Source of the DNA: 66-474 sp040388785
GTDB lineage: Bacteria; Pseudomonadota; Gammaproteobacteria; Xanthomonadales; Rhodanobacteraceae
Assembly (NCBI GenBank): GCA_040388785.1
Contig: JAZKBD010000011.1
Location: 1 to 64,000 of the forward strand
Direction of reading: 5' to 3'
DNA: 64,000 nt
A program made the position numbers and the translations under genes. Under the pieces are notes generated by a model. It was given only the letters and a program-made list of their open reading frames with translations, was not told the DNA's origin and searched no databases. Below, piece by piece: positions 16,071 through 25,359 of this stretch; positions within the stretch are counted from its first letter, which is position 1; each line of letters starts with the position of its first letter.

Positions 16071-18914
16071 ATGAACCACAAAGTAAAACGCTTGTCGCTG
16101 GCCGTACGCGTTGGCTTGACGGCCGGGCTGGTTGCAGCAGCCGGGTTGGCGCAGGCGCAGCAAGCGCCGAGCACCCCTGCCACCAATAACTCCGACCAGT
16201 CGCAGAACCAAACCAAGACGCTGCAAACCGTGGTGGTCACCGGCTCGCTGATCCGCCGCGTGGATACCGAAACGGCCAGCCCCGTCACGATCATCGATCG
16301 CCAGAACATCACCAACTCCGGCAAGCCCACCCTTGGTGACGTGCTGCAGCAATTGCCGAGCATCGCCGGCAAGGCCACCAATCCGCAGAACAATTCCAAT
16401 GGTGGCGGCATCGCCTCTCCATTGACCGAAGGTGGCGACGGTGCCTCGCGCGTTTCGCTGCGTGGCCTCGGTACGAGCCGCACGTTGGTGCTGATCGATG
16501 GCCAGCGCATGCTCAATGCCGACATGAACCTGATCCCGCAGAACATGATCCAGCGGATCGACGTTCTGGCCGAAGGTGCTTCGACGGTGTACGGCTCGGA
16601 TGCCGTGGGCGGTGTGGTCAATATCCTGCTGCGCAATGACTTCAACGGCGCCGAAATCAGCTTGAACGACGGTATTTCCAGCCACGGCGACGGCCAGCGG
16701 CGCGGGTTCAGCATGACCATGGGCCACAGCGGCGACAGGTACAACATCGTTGGCGGCCTCGACTACAACAAGTACGACGCCGTGTCTTCAACCCGGCGTG
16801 ATTTCTCGGCACACCAGTTGTATCTGTCCAGCGGGTTGGTCAGCGTAGCCGGGTCCAGCTCGATCCCGACCGGTGCGGTACAGGTTCCCCCAGCCCTTGT
16901 CGGCCAATTCAATTGCAAGAAATCGCGCGGCCTCCCGAACGGAAATCTGACGCTGGCATCCGGCGATGGAACGAGCGTGAGCGACTATCGCTGCTTTGTG
17001 TCCGGGGTGGATTCATACAATTACGCGGCATACAACTTTATCCAGGTCGAACAGCAGCGCACCGACGGTTTCGTACTTGGCAGCTTCAACCTGACCGACA
17101 ACGTCACGGCTTTTGTGGATGCGTTCTACAACCACACCTCTTCCGCCGGGCTGGATGCATCGATCCCGATAGGTACCGGTGACGGTCTGGTCATCCCGGC
17201 CACGGCGCCATTCAATCCGTTCGGCGTCACCTTCAGCCAAAGTAATGGCGGCTATGCCTTCCAGACACGTCTCACAGGTGTGGGCACCCGCTACCACCCC
17301 TACACCACCAGCACCGGCCAATTGATTGCCGGTCTGCGCGGCGCGGTCGGCCAAAGCAGCTGGAACTGGAACGTCAGCGTCAACTACGGCCATACCTCGC
17401 GCACCCAGACCGACGAAAACGAGATTTACATCCCGGCGATGCAGGCGGCCATCGATGCCGGCGCCAATATCTTCGACCAGGCCGCCAATAGCGCCGCGCT
17501 CTCAGCGGGCGCGTTGAACGCGGTCTACCAGAAGAACGAAATCCAGCGGCAAATCAGCGCGAGTGCCAATGGCAACCTGTTCTCGCTGCCGGCGGGAGAC
17601 GTGCAATTGGCGGTGGGCGCCCTGTACCGCAAGAACTCCATGAACTACACGATCAACCCGCTGGCCTTGCTTGATCCGACCACAGGTTTCTGCGAGTTCT
17701 CCCAGGAAGCCTGCGGCTCGCCCGGCAGCGGCAAGGACAACGTCAAGGAGGCCTTTGCGGAAACGCTGATCCCGTTGCTGAAGGAAGTGCCGGGTGCATA
17801 TTCATTGAATCTGGATCTGGGCGTGCGCTACTCGGATTACGCCAGTGCCGGGTCGACCACCAACGGAAAGATCGCGATCGAATGGCGCCCGATCCAGGAC
17901 CTGCTGGTGCGCGGCACCATCTCGCAGGTATTCCGGGCACCGAATCTCGATGACCTGTATGACGGCCGTTCGCTGGTCCAGCCGACCTTGAACGACCCCT
18001 GTGGCGGTCTCAGCGCCGCTGAACTCGCGCAGCACGCCAACGCTTGCCAGTACGTGCCGGTCAATTGGCCCGCTCCTACCGGGCAGGTCAACACCTATTA
18101 CTCGGGCGCCAGCGTGGTGGGGATCAATCTCAAGCCGGAGCACGGCAAGTCGGTGGATTTCGGGTTTGTCTACAACCCGAGTTGGGCACCTGGTTTGAAC
18201 ACCAGTCTCGATTTCTGGCACATCTATCTCTACGACACCCTGGTGGCGATCGACGGACGTACGGTGGTCAGCGCCTGCTTTGACAACAACGCAAGTCCAC
18301 TCTGCCAATACATCCACCGTTTCGACACGTCCACAACACAACCCGGGAACATCCGCGTGATCGATGCGCCAGTTTTGAACCTGGGTACGTTGAGTACCAG
18401 TGGCATCGACTTCACGGCCAACTACAAGCTTCCGCACTTTGATTTCGGCGGGTTCAACCCGGGCGACTTCAAGCTCGGGCTGGCGACCAGCTACATCGCG
18501 ACCTTCAACAACAACGCCACGCCGGGCAATCCGGGGTCGACGGTTGACAAGCTCGCCGGTACCTGGAGTGCGCAGTTCGGCAATGTCTCGCGCTGGCGTG
18601 CGACGGCCACGGTCGGCTGGAATCGTGGGCAGTGGGATGCGCAATGGCGGACGCGCTACATAAGTCCGGTGACGGCGCTCAATGTCGATGCTGCTATTGC
18701 CAACTACAACATTCCAGTTGCCTCAGTGGTTTACAACGACATCCAGCTTGGCTATGCGGTGCCGTCCATCCACACCCGCTTCGACGTGGGCGCGGACAAC
18801 GTATTCAACAAGAGGCCGCCGTTGCTGTACCAGAACGGCCAAGCCAACACGGACTCGAACACGTACGACACGATGGGCCGCTACTACTGGGCGAGGGCGA
18901 CGCTGAAGTTCTGA
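16071..18914 (+). CDS. TonB-dependent outer membrane receptor
   Basis: A 947-residue protein with a signal peptide (MNHKVKRLSLAVRVGLTAG..., cleavage near AQAQ), then a TLQTVVVTGSLIRRVD stretch at the plug start. The plug domain follows (NITNSGKPTLGDVLQQLPSI, GLGTSRTLVLIDGQR, GSDAVGGVVNILLRNDF). The C-terminal beta-barrel ends YYWARATLKF, with the terminal Phe used for outer membrane insertion. The ATG at 16071 has GGAAGAAC ahead of it. Such receptors take up siderophores, vitamins, peptides or sugars; the ligand cannot be told. The class with the VVVTGSLIRR start is abundant in Xanthomonadales. It is followed by a terminator and a TPR-sulfotransferase. Confidence 0.93.
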   Translation: MNHKVKRLSLAVRVGLTAGLVAAAGLAQAQQAPSTPATNNSDQSQNQTKTLQTVVVTGSLIRRVDTETASPVTIIDRQNITNSGKPTLGDVLQQLPSIAGKATNPQNNSNGGGIASPLTEGGDGASRVSLRGLGTSRTLVLIDGQRMLNADMNLIPQNMIQRIDVLAEGASTVYGSDAVGGVVNILLRNDFNGAEISLNDGISSHGDGQRRGFSMTMGHSGDRYNIVGGLDYNKYDAVSSTRRDFSAHQLYLSSGLVSVAGSSSIPTGAVQVPPALVGQFNCKKSRGLPNGNLTLASGDGTSVSDYRCFVSGVDSYNYAAYNFIQVEQQRTDGFVLGSFNLTDNVTAFVDAFYNHTSSAGLDASIPIGTGDGLVIPATAPFNPFGVTFSQSNGGYAFQTRLTGVGTRYHPYTTSTGQLIAGLRGAVGQSSWNWNVSVNYGHTSRTQTDENEIYIPAMQAAIDAGANIFDQAANSAALSAGALNAVYQKNEIQRQISASANGNLFSLPAGDVQLAVGALYRKNSMNYTINPLALLDPTTGFCEFSQEACGSPGSGKDNVKEAFAETLIPLLKEVPGAYSLNLDLGVRYSDYASAGSTTNGKIAIEWRPIQDLLVRGTISQVFRAPNLDDLYDGRSLVQPTLNDPCGGLSAAELAQHANACQYVPVNWPAPTGQVNTYYSGASVVGINLKPEHGKSVDFGFVYNPSWAPGLNTSLDFWHIYLYDTLVAIDGRTVVSACFDNNASPLCQYIHRFDTSTTQPGNIRVIDAPVLNLGTLSTSGIDFTANYKLPHFDFGGFNPGDFKLGLATSYIATFNNNATPGNPGSTVDKLAGTWSAQFGNVSRWRATATVGWNRGQWDAQWRTRYISPVTALNVDAAIANYNIPVASVVYNDIQLGYAVPSIHTRFDVGADNVFNKRPPLLYQNGQANTDSNTYDTMGRYYWARATLKF

Positions 18915-18933
18915 GTGTCAGTCCATGCCGGCA

Positions 18934-18962
18934 AGGGCGCCGCGTGAGCGGCGCCCTTTTTC
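18934..18962 (+). terminator. Rho-independent terminator
   Basis: AGGGCGCCGC-GTGA-GCGGCGCCCT is a perfect 10-bp stem followed by TTTTTCTT. It separates the TonB-dependent receptor from the sulfotransferase gene 40 bases further on. Confidence 0.9.
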
Positions 18963-19002
18963 TTGGGTACACTCAAGTGTTTCGCGCAATGGATTCGATC
19001 TC

Positions 19003-20865
19003 ATGCCGACGTCGGCCGACGACCTTGCTCAAGCCATGGCGGCCGCGTGGAATGCAGGCGAACCCGAACGGGTGATCGGGCTGGCGCGGGGCGCCCACGC
19101 AACGGCCATCGAATCCGAACCGGTACTCGCGTTCCTGGGTCTGGCGTGGCAGCAGACTGGGCGCCATGCGGAAGCCACGGAAATCTTCTCGCGCTTGTCC
19201 CGGATGCGTCCGGATGTCTCCGCGTACTGGAACAATTTTGGCGTCGCCAGCCGGCACACGGGTGACTTCGCGGCGTCCGAACAAGCGTTGTTGAAAGCCA
19301 AGTCGCTGGCGCCCGCCGATCCAGAAGTGCTCTACAACCTGGGCCTGCTGTACATCCAGCAGCAGCGCTGGGCGGTGGCGCGTGAAGTATTGCTGGACGC
19401 GGTACAGCTAGCGCCGCAATTCGTCGAAGCGCGACTGGAGGCCGCCCACGCCTGCCACGTCTGCGGCAACATCGAACGCGAGGAAGCCTTGCTGGCGGGA
19501 TCTGGCGATTGGCCTTCGCAGTCGGCAGAGCAGGCTCTGGTCCTGGCTTCGATGCTTTCCGTGCTGGGGCGCCTGCAAATCGCGCTGAAGGTGCTTGCGC
19601 AGGCGCGCCTGCCGGAAGGATCGGCGGCTGAAGCCATGCAGCTTCGCATCACTGCGCAACGCGTCGCCTTGCATGAGCGCAACAACCAACTCGATGAAGC
19701 GCGCCGCGAGCTGCAACGCCTGCCGCTGGACGCGCTCGACGCATTGCCGGACGATGCGATCGACGCGCGCCTCGATGTCTGGCGCGCGCACGCGGTGATG
19801 GCGATGCGCGGTCGACGCTACGAAGCAGCCGCGGCGCTCCATCAGCGCGTACTGGATTTCGCCAAGGATCCGGAAGTCGTATCGAATGCCGCGTTCGGTC
19901 TGGCTGCGGCGCTCGACAAGCAAGCACGCCATGGCGATGCATGGAAGGCGCTGGAAATCGCCCACGCAACGCAAATGCTGATCGCCCGGCAGGCCGCTCC
20001 CGAGTTGTCGGAGCGCAACGGACATCCGTTGCCGATGGTGACGCGTACGGTCGATGCACGAACGTACGCGACATGGAAACCGTTGGCGAGCCCGTCGATG
20101 TTGCAGAGCCCGGTGTTCGTGATCGGCTTTCCGCGCTCGGGAACGACACTGCTGGAACAGATGCTCGACGCGCACCCGGATTTCCGTTCGATGGACGAAC
20201 GCGGTTACGTGTACCAACTGATCGAGCGCATGGAACACGTGGGGCAACGTTATCCGGCCGATCTTGCCGATCTGCCCCAGGTCGATGCCGATCAATTGCG
20301 CGCGGTTTATTGGCGCTTGGTGGAACACACGCTGCCCGATCTTGGCCAGCGCCGGCTGATCGACAAGAACCCGCTCAACATGTTGTGCCTGCCGATGATC
20401 CTGCGCCTGTTCCCGGAGGCGCGCATCATCCTGTGCATCCGGCATCCGTGCGACGTGCTGCTGAGTTGCAGCATGCAGGCATTCCGCTCGCCCGCGTTCC
20501 GCGCGATGTGCTCATCGCTGCCGCGGCTCGCGCGTGGTTACACGGAAGCGTTCGAACAGTGTGTCCGCCACATCGAGGTGTTCGAGCCAAAAGTGCTGGA
20601 ATGGCGATACGAGTCGCTTGTAACCGATTTCGATGCGGCGGTTGCGCGCCTCGGAGAATTCCTGGAGGTCGTGGATGCGTCACCGTTCGCGGGCTTTGCC
20701 GCGCATGCGCGCGACAAGCAGTTCATCGCAACGCCGAGTTACGCGCAGGTGACGCAACCGGTCAACGCGCAAGCGGTCGGACGCTGGACGCATTACCGCG
20801 AGCAGTTCGAGCCGGTGCTGCCGGTGTTGCGTCCATGGATAGAAAAGTTTGGTTACACCGTTTGA
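19003..20865 (+). CDS. TPR-repeat sulfotransferase
   Basis: A 620-residue protein. The N-terminal part (about 1-330) is made of TPR-like helices (e.g. YWNNFGVASRHTGDFAASEQ, LYNLGLLYIQQQRW). The C-terminal part (about 365-620) is a sulfotransferase with the PAPS 5'-phosphosulfate loop FVIGFPRSGTTLLEQML, then IDKNPLNML and the 3'-phosphate site RHPCDVLLSC. It would transfer sulfate from PAPS to an unknown acceptor, perhaps a protein or peptide bound by the TPRs. The start at 19003 was chosen because an earlier in-frame ATG (18925) lies within the terminator. No signal peptide is seen, so the enzyme is probably cytoplasmic. Confidence 0.88.
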   Translation: MPTSADDLAQAMAAAWNAGEPERVIGLARGAHATAIESEPVLAFLGLAWQQTGRHAEATEIFSRLSRMRPDVSAYWNNFGVASRHTGDFAASEQALLKAKSLAPADPEVLYNLGLLYIQQQRWAVAREVLLDAVQLAPQFVEARLEAAHACHVCGNIEREEALLAGSGDWPSQSAEQALVLASMLSVLGRLQIALKVLAQARLPEGSAAEAMQLRITAQRVALHERNNQLDEARRELQRLPLDALDALPDDAIDARLDVWRAHAVMAMRGRRYEAAAALHQRVLDFAKDPEVVSNAAFGLAAALDKQARHGDAWKALEIAHATQMLIARQAAPELSERNGHPLPMVTRTVDARTYATWKPLASPSMLQSPVFVIGFPRSGTTLLEQMLDAHPDFRSMDERGYVYQLIERMEHVGQRYPADLADLPQVDADQLRAVYWRLVEHTLPDLGQRRLIDKNPLNMLCLPMILRLFPEARIILCIRHPCDVLLSCSMQAFRSPAFRAMCSSLPRLARGYTEAFEQCVRHIEVFEPKVLEWRYESLVTDFDAAVARLGEFLEVVDASPFAGFAAHARDKQFIATPSYAQVTQPVNAQAVGRWTHYREQFEPVLPVLRPWIEKFGYTV

Positions 20866-20884
20866 GGTGTGCGGTGCGACGCAC

Positions 20885-21772
20885 TCACTTGCGCTTCGCA
20901 CGCGGATGCGCCGCGTCGTACACCTTGGCGAGATGCTGGAAATCCAGATGCGTGTAGATCTGCGTCGTGCCGATGTCGGCATGACCCAGCAGTTCCTGCA
21001 CCGCGCGCAGGTTGCCCGATGATTCCAGCAGATGCGACGCACAGGAATGCCGCATCAAGTGCGGATAAACGCGCCGCCAGATGCCTTGCGAGCGCGCGCG
21101 TCGCTTGATCGCGGCGCGCACCGCGCCGGGCGTCAATGCCTGCCCACCACGCCCTTGCAGGATGGGTGCGTCGGCATCCGCGGCTAGCGATGCGCGCAAT
21201 GCGGCAAGTGCTTCCAGCGCCAGCCGGCCCACCGGCACGATGCGCGTCTTGTTGCCTTTGCCGGTGACGCGCAGCAAGCCCTGTTCCGGATCGAGATCGC
21301 GCCAGCGCGCGCCGCACAATTCCGACACGCGCAGGCCGCTGGAATACAAAAGCTCCAGCAGCGCGCGATCGCGCAGCGCCAGGGGATCGCCAGCCGTCAC
21401 TTCGACCAGCGCGGCAGCTTCGTCCACGTCCAGCACTTCGGGCAGCTTGCGGCGCACCTTCGGCGAGCGCACGCCCGCGGCGGGGTTGTTCTGGATTTTT
21501 CCTTCGCGCGCAAGAAAGCGGAAGAAGCTGCGGAACGCAGACAGCATTGCGCGCAACGACGGCGGCTCTAGTCCGCGGCGGTGTTCGTTCGCGATCAGCG
21601 TCTGCACCTGCTCGCCGCGCAGTTCGTTCCACGCGGCGAGCGAAAGCCCGTCGGCGAAGCGCGTCAGCATCTCCAGCGCGTGCGTGTAGTTGCGCAGCGT
21701 GCCCGGCGAGTAGTGCCGCTCGACTTTCAGGTAATCCAGGAACCGTGCGGCGTCGGCGGCGAGACCGCTCAT
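20885..21772 (-). CDS. xerC: Tyrosine recombinase XerC
   Basis: A 295-residue site-specific recombinase that, with XerD, resolves chromosome dimers at dif. The catalytic set is complete: R148 (SSGLRVSEL), K172 (TGKGNKT), H238 and R241 (HLMRH), H264 (LGHADIGTT) and Y273 (IYTHLD). It is called XerC rather than XerD because it ends the lptM-dapF-DUF484-xerC series known from E. coli and relatives. The gap to DUF484 is 16 bases. Confidence 0.95.
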   Translation of the reverse strand: MSGLAADAARFLDYLKVERHYSPGTLRNYTHALEMLTRFADGLSLAAWNELRGEQVQTLIANEHRRGLEPPSLRAMLSAFRSFFRFLAREGKIQNNPAAGVRSPKVRRKLPEVLDVDEAAALVEVTAGDPLALRDRALLELLYSSGLRVSELCGARWRDLDPEQGLLRVTGKGNKTRIVPVGRLALEALAALRASLAADADAPILQGRGGQALTPGAVRAAIKRRARSQGIWRRVYPHLMRHSCASHLLESSGNLRAVQELLGHADIGTTQIYTHLDFQHLAKVYDAAHPRAKRK

Positions 21773-21788
21773 CTCATGCGGCCCTGAT

Positions 21789-22472
21789 TCATTGAGTTGT
21801 GAAGCGGGAGATCGCCGCGTCCAGCGCCTGCGCGATGAGTTTCAGGAACAGCGTGCCGATGCCGGGATGGAAGCGATTGGGATCATCGCTGCCGATCGCG
21901 AGCATGCCTTCGTTGCCGATCTTCAGCAGCGCCGCCGAATGCACCTTGCCCGCGTCGGCGCCGAACAGACGGTCGAGTTTGTTCTGCGCAAGCCGGCCGC
22001 ACGCGGGCTCGCCGTGCGCGAGGAAATCCGTGAACTCCGGAAGCGCCTGCTTGCCGGCGGGGATGCAGATCAGCCAGTCCGCGCGTGGCAGGTCGGCGCC
22101 GTCGCGGAACAGCAGCACGCGCACCAAGTCGGAATGGAAATCCTCGTTCAGCGCGCCGACGAAGCTCTTCAAGACATCCGACAGATTATCATCGCGCAGC
22201 AGTCCGACGGTGAGCGTATGCACGCGCACCATCAACTGTTCGTTGTCGCCGGCGATCGCCACCAGTTCCGCCAGCCTGTCGTTCAACTCGCGGTTGCGCG
22301 CGCGCAAGGCTTCGAGCTGGTAAGCCGCAAGCGACGCGGCGGGGCCGTTTTCGCGCGGCATCACCAGTTCGGTGGCGACGTCGGGAAAGTGTTCCAGGAA
22401 GCGCGGGTGCTGGCGCAGGTATTCGGCGACGTCCATCGCTGCGAGGCTTTGCTTCAGGGTCAGGTCGGCCAT
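21789..22472 (-). CDS. DUF484 family protein
   Basis: A 227-residue protein with the DUF484 N-terminal pattern (VAEYLRQHPRFLEHFPDV), a coiled-coil stretch (YQLEALRARNRELNDRL), then a GAF-like domain ending HPGIGTLFLKLIAQALDAAI. It corresponds to E. coli YigA in the dapF-yigA-xerC operon; the molecular role is unknown. The start at 22472 (MADLTLKQ) was chosen; an in-frame start seven codons upstream (MPPEPSMADL) is possible. Confidence 0.9.
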   Translation of the reverse strand: MADLTLKQSLAAMDVAEYLRQHPRFLEHFPDVATELVMPRENGPAASLAAYQLEALRARNRELNDRLAELVAIAGDNEQLMVRVHTLTVGLLRDDNLSDVLKSFVGALNEDFHSDLVRVLLFRDGADLPRADWLICIPAGKQALPEFTDFLAHGEPACGRLAQNKLDRLFGADAGKVHSAALLKIGNEGMLAIGSDDPNRFHPGIGTLFLKLIAQALDAAISRFTTQ

Positions 22473-22531
22473 GCTGGGCTCCGGTGGCATGCGCGCAGTG
22501 TGGTGAGTTGCGCGCGATCGTGCAACGCCAC

Positions 22532-23368
22532 TCAGACTCCCAGCCATTCGCCATCGAACGCGAATGCCGTCGGTCCGGTCATCCACAGCGCATGCCCCGG
22601 TCCTTGCCATGCGATTCGCAGATCGCCGCCCGGCAATGCCACGCGCACCTCGTCGCCGACGCGGCCACGATTCCGCAATGCGGCGACGGCCGCGCAGGCG
22701 CCGCTGCCGCAGGCCTGCGTCCAGCCGGCGCCGCGTTCGTGCACGCGCAGTTCGAGGTGGCGCGCGTCGATGACCTTGGCGAAACCCGCATTCACGCCCT
22801 GCGGAAAGCGCCGATGCCCGGTGATGCGCGGTCCCAGGATCTCGACGCGCGGATCGTGCACGTCGGTGACTTCCATCACCGCGTGCGGATTGCCCATCGA
22901 CACCGCGGCGATTTCGACACGTTCGCCGTCGACGTCCAGCGGGTAAGTGTCTGCGATCGCGGATGCATCGAAAGGAATCCCCGCAGGTTCGAACGCAGGC
23001 TCGCCCATATCCACGGTGACCGTCGACGCATCATCCAGCCGCATTCCGATCACGCCGGCGGGACTCTGCAGCTTCACCGTCGTGCCGATCGTGATGTCGC
23101 CCGCGCGATGCAACCAGGCGCCGATGCAGCGCGCGCCATTGCCGCACTGTTCCGCGATCGAACCGTCGGCATTGCGGATCGAATACGCAGCGACGCAGGC
23201 GGGATCACGCGCAGGTTCGATGACCAGCAACTGGTCGAAGCCGATCCCGGTGTGGCGATCGGCCATGGCGCGAATGCGCGCGTCGCCCGGTGCCGGCGCC
23301 GACGCACGCGCATCCAGCACCACGAAATCGTTGCCGAGGCCGTGCATCTTGGTAAAGCGCAAGCCCAC
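22532..23368 (-). CDS. dapF: Diaminopimelate epimerase
   Basis: A 278-residue enzyme that converts LL- to meso-diaminopimelate for lysine and peptidoglycan synthesis. The two active-site cysteines are C75 (AEQCGNGARC) and C220 (QACGSGAC). The start is a GTG at 23368 giving VGLRFTKMHGLGNDF, which fits the family N-terminus; starting at the inner ATG would remove the first strand. It lies 11 bases after the small lipoprotein gene, as in E. coli. Confidence 0.96.
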   Translation of the reverse strand: MGLRFTKMHGLGNDFVVLDARASAPAPGDARIRAMADRHTGIGFDQLLVIEPARDPACVAAYSIRNADGSIAEQCGNGARCIGAWLHRAGDITIGTTVKLQSPAGVIGMRLDDASTVTVDMGEPAFEPAGIPFDASAIADTYPLDVDGERVEIAAVSMGNPHAVMEVTDVHDPRVEILGPRITGHRRFPQGVNAGFAKVIDARHLELRVHERGAGWTQACGSGACAAVAALRNRGRVGDEVRVALPGGDLRIAWQGPGHALWMTGPTAFAFDGEWLGV

Positions 23369-23379
23369 GGATGTTCCGA

Positions 23380-23586
23380 TCAACCGCCGCTCGCGGCGGA
23401 CGCGGGCGATACCACCGTCGCCGCGCCTGCGGGCCTGGCGACGGAAGTCGCGGGCGCTGCCGTCGAAGCAGCCGAAGCCGGCGCCGCCGGTTTGGTCGGC
23501 AAGACCAGCGGGCCCTTTTGTCCGCAACCTGCGAGCGACCCTGCGGCCAGCAACAGCAGCGAAACGGAAACAATGCGACGGCGCAT
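23380..23586 (-). CDS. lptM: Small lipoprotein LptM (YifL-like)
   Basis: A 68-residue lipoprotein. The signal peptide MRRRIVSVSLLLLAAGSLAG ends at lipobox cysteine C21, followed by GQKGPLVLP, the LptM/YifL signature. An Ala/Pro-rich tail completes it. LptM assists maturation of the LptD-LptE lipopolysaccharide translocon. It is the first gene of the lptM-dapF-DUF484-xerC series. It is easily missed because it lies inside a longer open frame running antisense to other genes. Confidence 0.9.
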   Translation of the reverse strand: MRRRIVSVSLLLLAAGSLAGCGQKGPLVLPTKPAAPASAASTAAPATSVARPAGAATVVSPASAASGG

Positions 23587-23699
23587 GCAGGCAGCCCGAC
23601 AGGAAAGTGCCGCCAGTATAGAGGCATGCTCATCGTCGCGAAGCGCACGCGCGGCAAGGCACGGCATCAGCGCTGATGCCGTGCCCCTTGGTCCGCGGT

Positions 23700-24566
23700 T
23701 CAGTGGCCCGCGCTGGACGCCGGCGCAGGCATGCCGGTGGGTTTCGCGACGGCACTGGACGGCGGCGCGTTCAAATCCTTCAGGTCGCCGATCGTCACGG
23801 TGCCGCGCCAGTGTGCGTCGCGCGCCGCGAAATATTTCTGGGGATCCCAGCGCCACGGACTCCAGAAATCGGTGCTGCCGCAGCCGGCGACCGGCGCATC
23901 GCCGACGGTCGGGCCGCCGCAGTTGGACTTGACGCCCGTCGTCGTGATGCCGCTGTCGAAACCGAGTCGCGAACCGGTGCCTTCGGTCTTGGCCATGTCG
24001 AGCGCGCGCACCATGCGCTTTTTCGCAACGACGTCGCCGTACTCCGGCATCAGCTTGTCGAGCACCGCGACCGCCTGGTCGTGCTGGGCAGGGGTCAACG
24101 CTTCGCACACGCGGTCGCGGGTGGCGATGAAACTGGGATATTTGCGTTCGGCCGCCAACGCGAGCCACGCGCACGCCGTAACGGGATCCTTCGCGACGCC
24201 GTGGCCGTTGTCGTACATCAGGCCGATGCTGAGCTGCGACAACTTGTCGGCGTAGCGCGCGCCGTACTTGAAGTATTTGATGGCGGCCGCGTAGTGGCCC
24301 TCGGAATACAGCCGCATGCCGGCGAATTCGCCGAACAGGTCCGGGTGTCCCCACGTCGAGGCATCGTTCATCGCGGTGATGATCTTTTCGATGTCCGGGC
24401 TGGCCTCGGGCGGCGGCGGAATCGGATTCTTCATGGGCCGGGCCGGCGCCGACGCGGTCGTGGCCGTTGCCGGAGCGGCCGCCGTGGCGGACGTCGTCGT
24501 CGCGAACACGGGGCTGGCGCAAAGCAGCGTGGCGCCAAGCGAAGCGAACAAGCGGGTACGGTTCAT
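23700..24566 (-). CDS. Secreted Sel1-like (TPR-related) protein
   Basis: A 288-residue protein with a signal peptide (MNRTRLFASLGATLLCASPVFA), an Ala/Thr/Pro-rich linker, and helical repeats resembling Sel1 (YSEGHYAAAIKYFKYGA, LSIGLMYDNGHGVAKDPVTACAWLALAAE). The C-terminal third contains several cysteines (SNCGG, AGCGS) and no family I recognise. The start is the ATG at 24566 with AAGGAG eight bases upstream; a GTG directly ahead of it is also possible. The promoter carries two identical operator dyads, so the gene is probably specifically controlled. Its role is unknown; Sel1 proteins usually scaffold protein contacts. Confidence 0.8.
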   Translation of the reverse strand: MNRTRLFASLGATLLCASPVFATTTSATAAAPATATTASAPARPMKNPIPPPPEASPDIEKIITAMNDASTWGHPDLFGEFAGMRLYSEGHYAAAIKYFKYGARYADKLSQLSIGLMYDNGHGVAKDPVTACAWLALAAERKYPSFIATRDRVCEALTPAQHDQAVAVLDKLMPEYGDVVAKKRMVRALDMAKTEGTGSRLGFDSGITTTGVKSNCGGPTVGDAPVAGCGSTDFWSPWRWDPQKYFAARDAHWRGTVTIGDLKDLNAPPSSAVAKPTGMPAPASSAGH

Positions 24567-24580
24567 CACATCGACTCCTT

Positions 24581-24640
24581 GTCAAGGTTGCTTGACATAA
24601 AGATATCCATGGTGATGCTGCATGTCAAGCATGCTTGACA
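24581..24640 (-). promoter_or_regulatory. Promoter flanked by two GTCAAG-N4-CTTGAC operators
   Basis: Read on the minus strand, a consensus TTGACA -35 box (24623-24628) and TATCTT -10 box (24600-24605) are 17 bases apart. The -35 box is part of the perfect 18-bp palindrome TGTCAAGCATGCTTGACA (24623-24640). A second dyad, GTCAAG-GTTG-CTTGAC (24581-24596), covers the expected start site. Their centres are 43 bp apart, about four helical turns, so a dimeric repressor could bind both on one face. The regulator is not identified. Confidence 0.75.
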
Positions 24641-24720
24641 GGCCGTGGCGAGATCGGGGCTGCTCCGGTGTGCATGATGGATCGCCGTGCGGGCGCGCGC
24701 ATGTCCCGGTTGGCACCTGC

Positions 24721-25197
24721 TCAGGGCGTGACAGCTGTCAGCCGTTTCATGTAACGCCAACCATCCGTGCGGTCTTCGTAGAACGCGGGCAGGTGCGCGA
24801 TGCGCGTGTAACCGCGCCGCTCGTACAACGCGATCGCGGACGGATTGTCGGCGCGTACTTCGAGCCGCATCGAGGTGCAGCCGCGTGCGCGAGCGTCGGC
24901 TTCCGCGGCAGCCAACAGCGCGCTGCCGAGCCCGCCGCCGCGTGCGTGCCCACCGACCGCGAGCGAATACAGGCGTGCCGCCTGCGCGTTGCGGCGATAG
25001 AACACCACGGCCGCGGCATCGGCGCGCTTCGGCGTGCCGTTGACGAACACCGCCGTGCTGGCGCTGCCGATGTAATGGCGCCACTGCGCGCGGCTGATGC
25101 GGTCGCTGTCGAAAGTCGCATGTTCCAGCGCAAGCAGCGCATCGATGTCGGCACGGGTGGCGCGGCGAACCTGGCGGGCGGTTTGCGTGGGCGGCAT
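24721..25197 (-). CDS. GNAT-family N-acetyltransferase
   Basis: A 158-residue single-domain acetyltransferase (MPPTQTARQVRRATRADIDALLALE...). The acetyl-CoA loop is GHARGGGLGSALL, followed by SMRLEVRADNPSAIALYERRGY, the RimI-like core. It is transcribed divergently from the RimK-like ligase. In other bacteria GNAT domains, often fused to a C39 peptidase, accompany these ligases; here no peptidase domain is attached. An upstream in-frame ATG at 25233 would add 12 residues. Confidence 0.87.
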   Translation of the reverse strand: MPPTQTARQVRRATRADIDALLALEHATFDSDRISRAQWRHYIGSASTAVFVNGTPKRADAAAVVFYRRNAQAARLYSLAVGGHARGGGLGSALLAAAEADARARGCTSMRLEVRADNPSAIALYERRGYTRIAHLPAFYEDRTDGWRYMKRLTAVTP

Positions 25198-25276
25198 GGA
25201 TGCAAGCGTGGCGCGCGGGTCGGCGGCGCGCAAGCCTGAATCCTGGCCGGACCGGAGCGGCGATTACCTCTTGCGT

Positions 25277-25295
25277 TCGGCACCGGCGGTGCCGA
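25277..25295. promoter_or_regulatory. Inverted repeat in the GNAT / RimK-like divergent promoter region
   Basis: TCGGCACC-GGC-GGTGCCGA is a perfect 8-bp dyad with a 3-base centre, placed within the 162-bp region between the two divergent genes and 65 bases ahead of the ligase start. It could be a shared operator or a leader hairpin. Confidence 0.4.
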
Positions 25296-25359
25296 CACTG
25301 CAACCCTTCGCCGCGCCGGCACAACTCCGCCACGTGCGCATCGAATCAGGAAGATCGCA

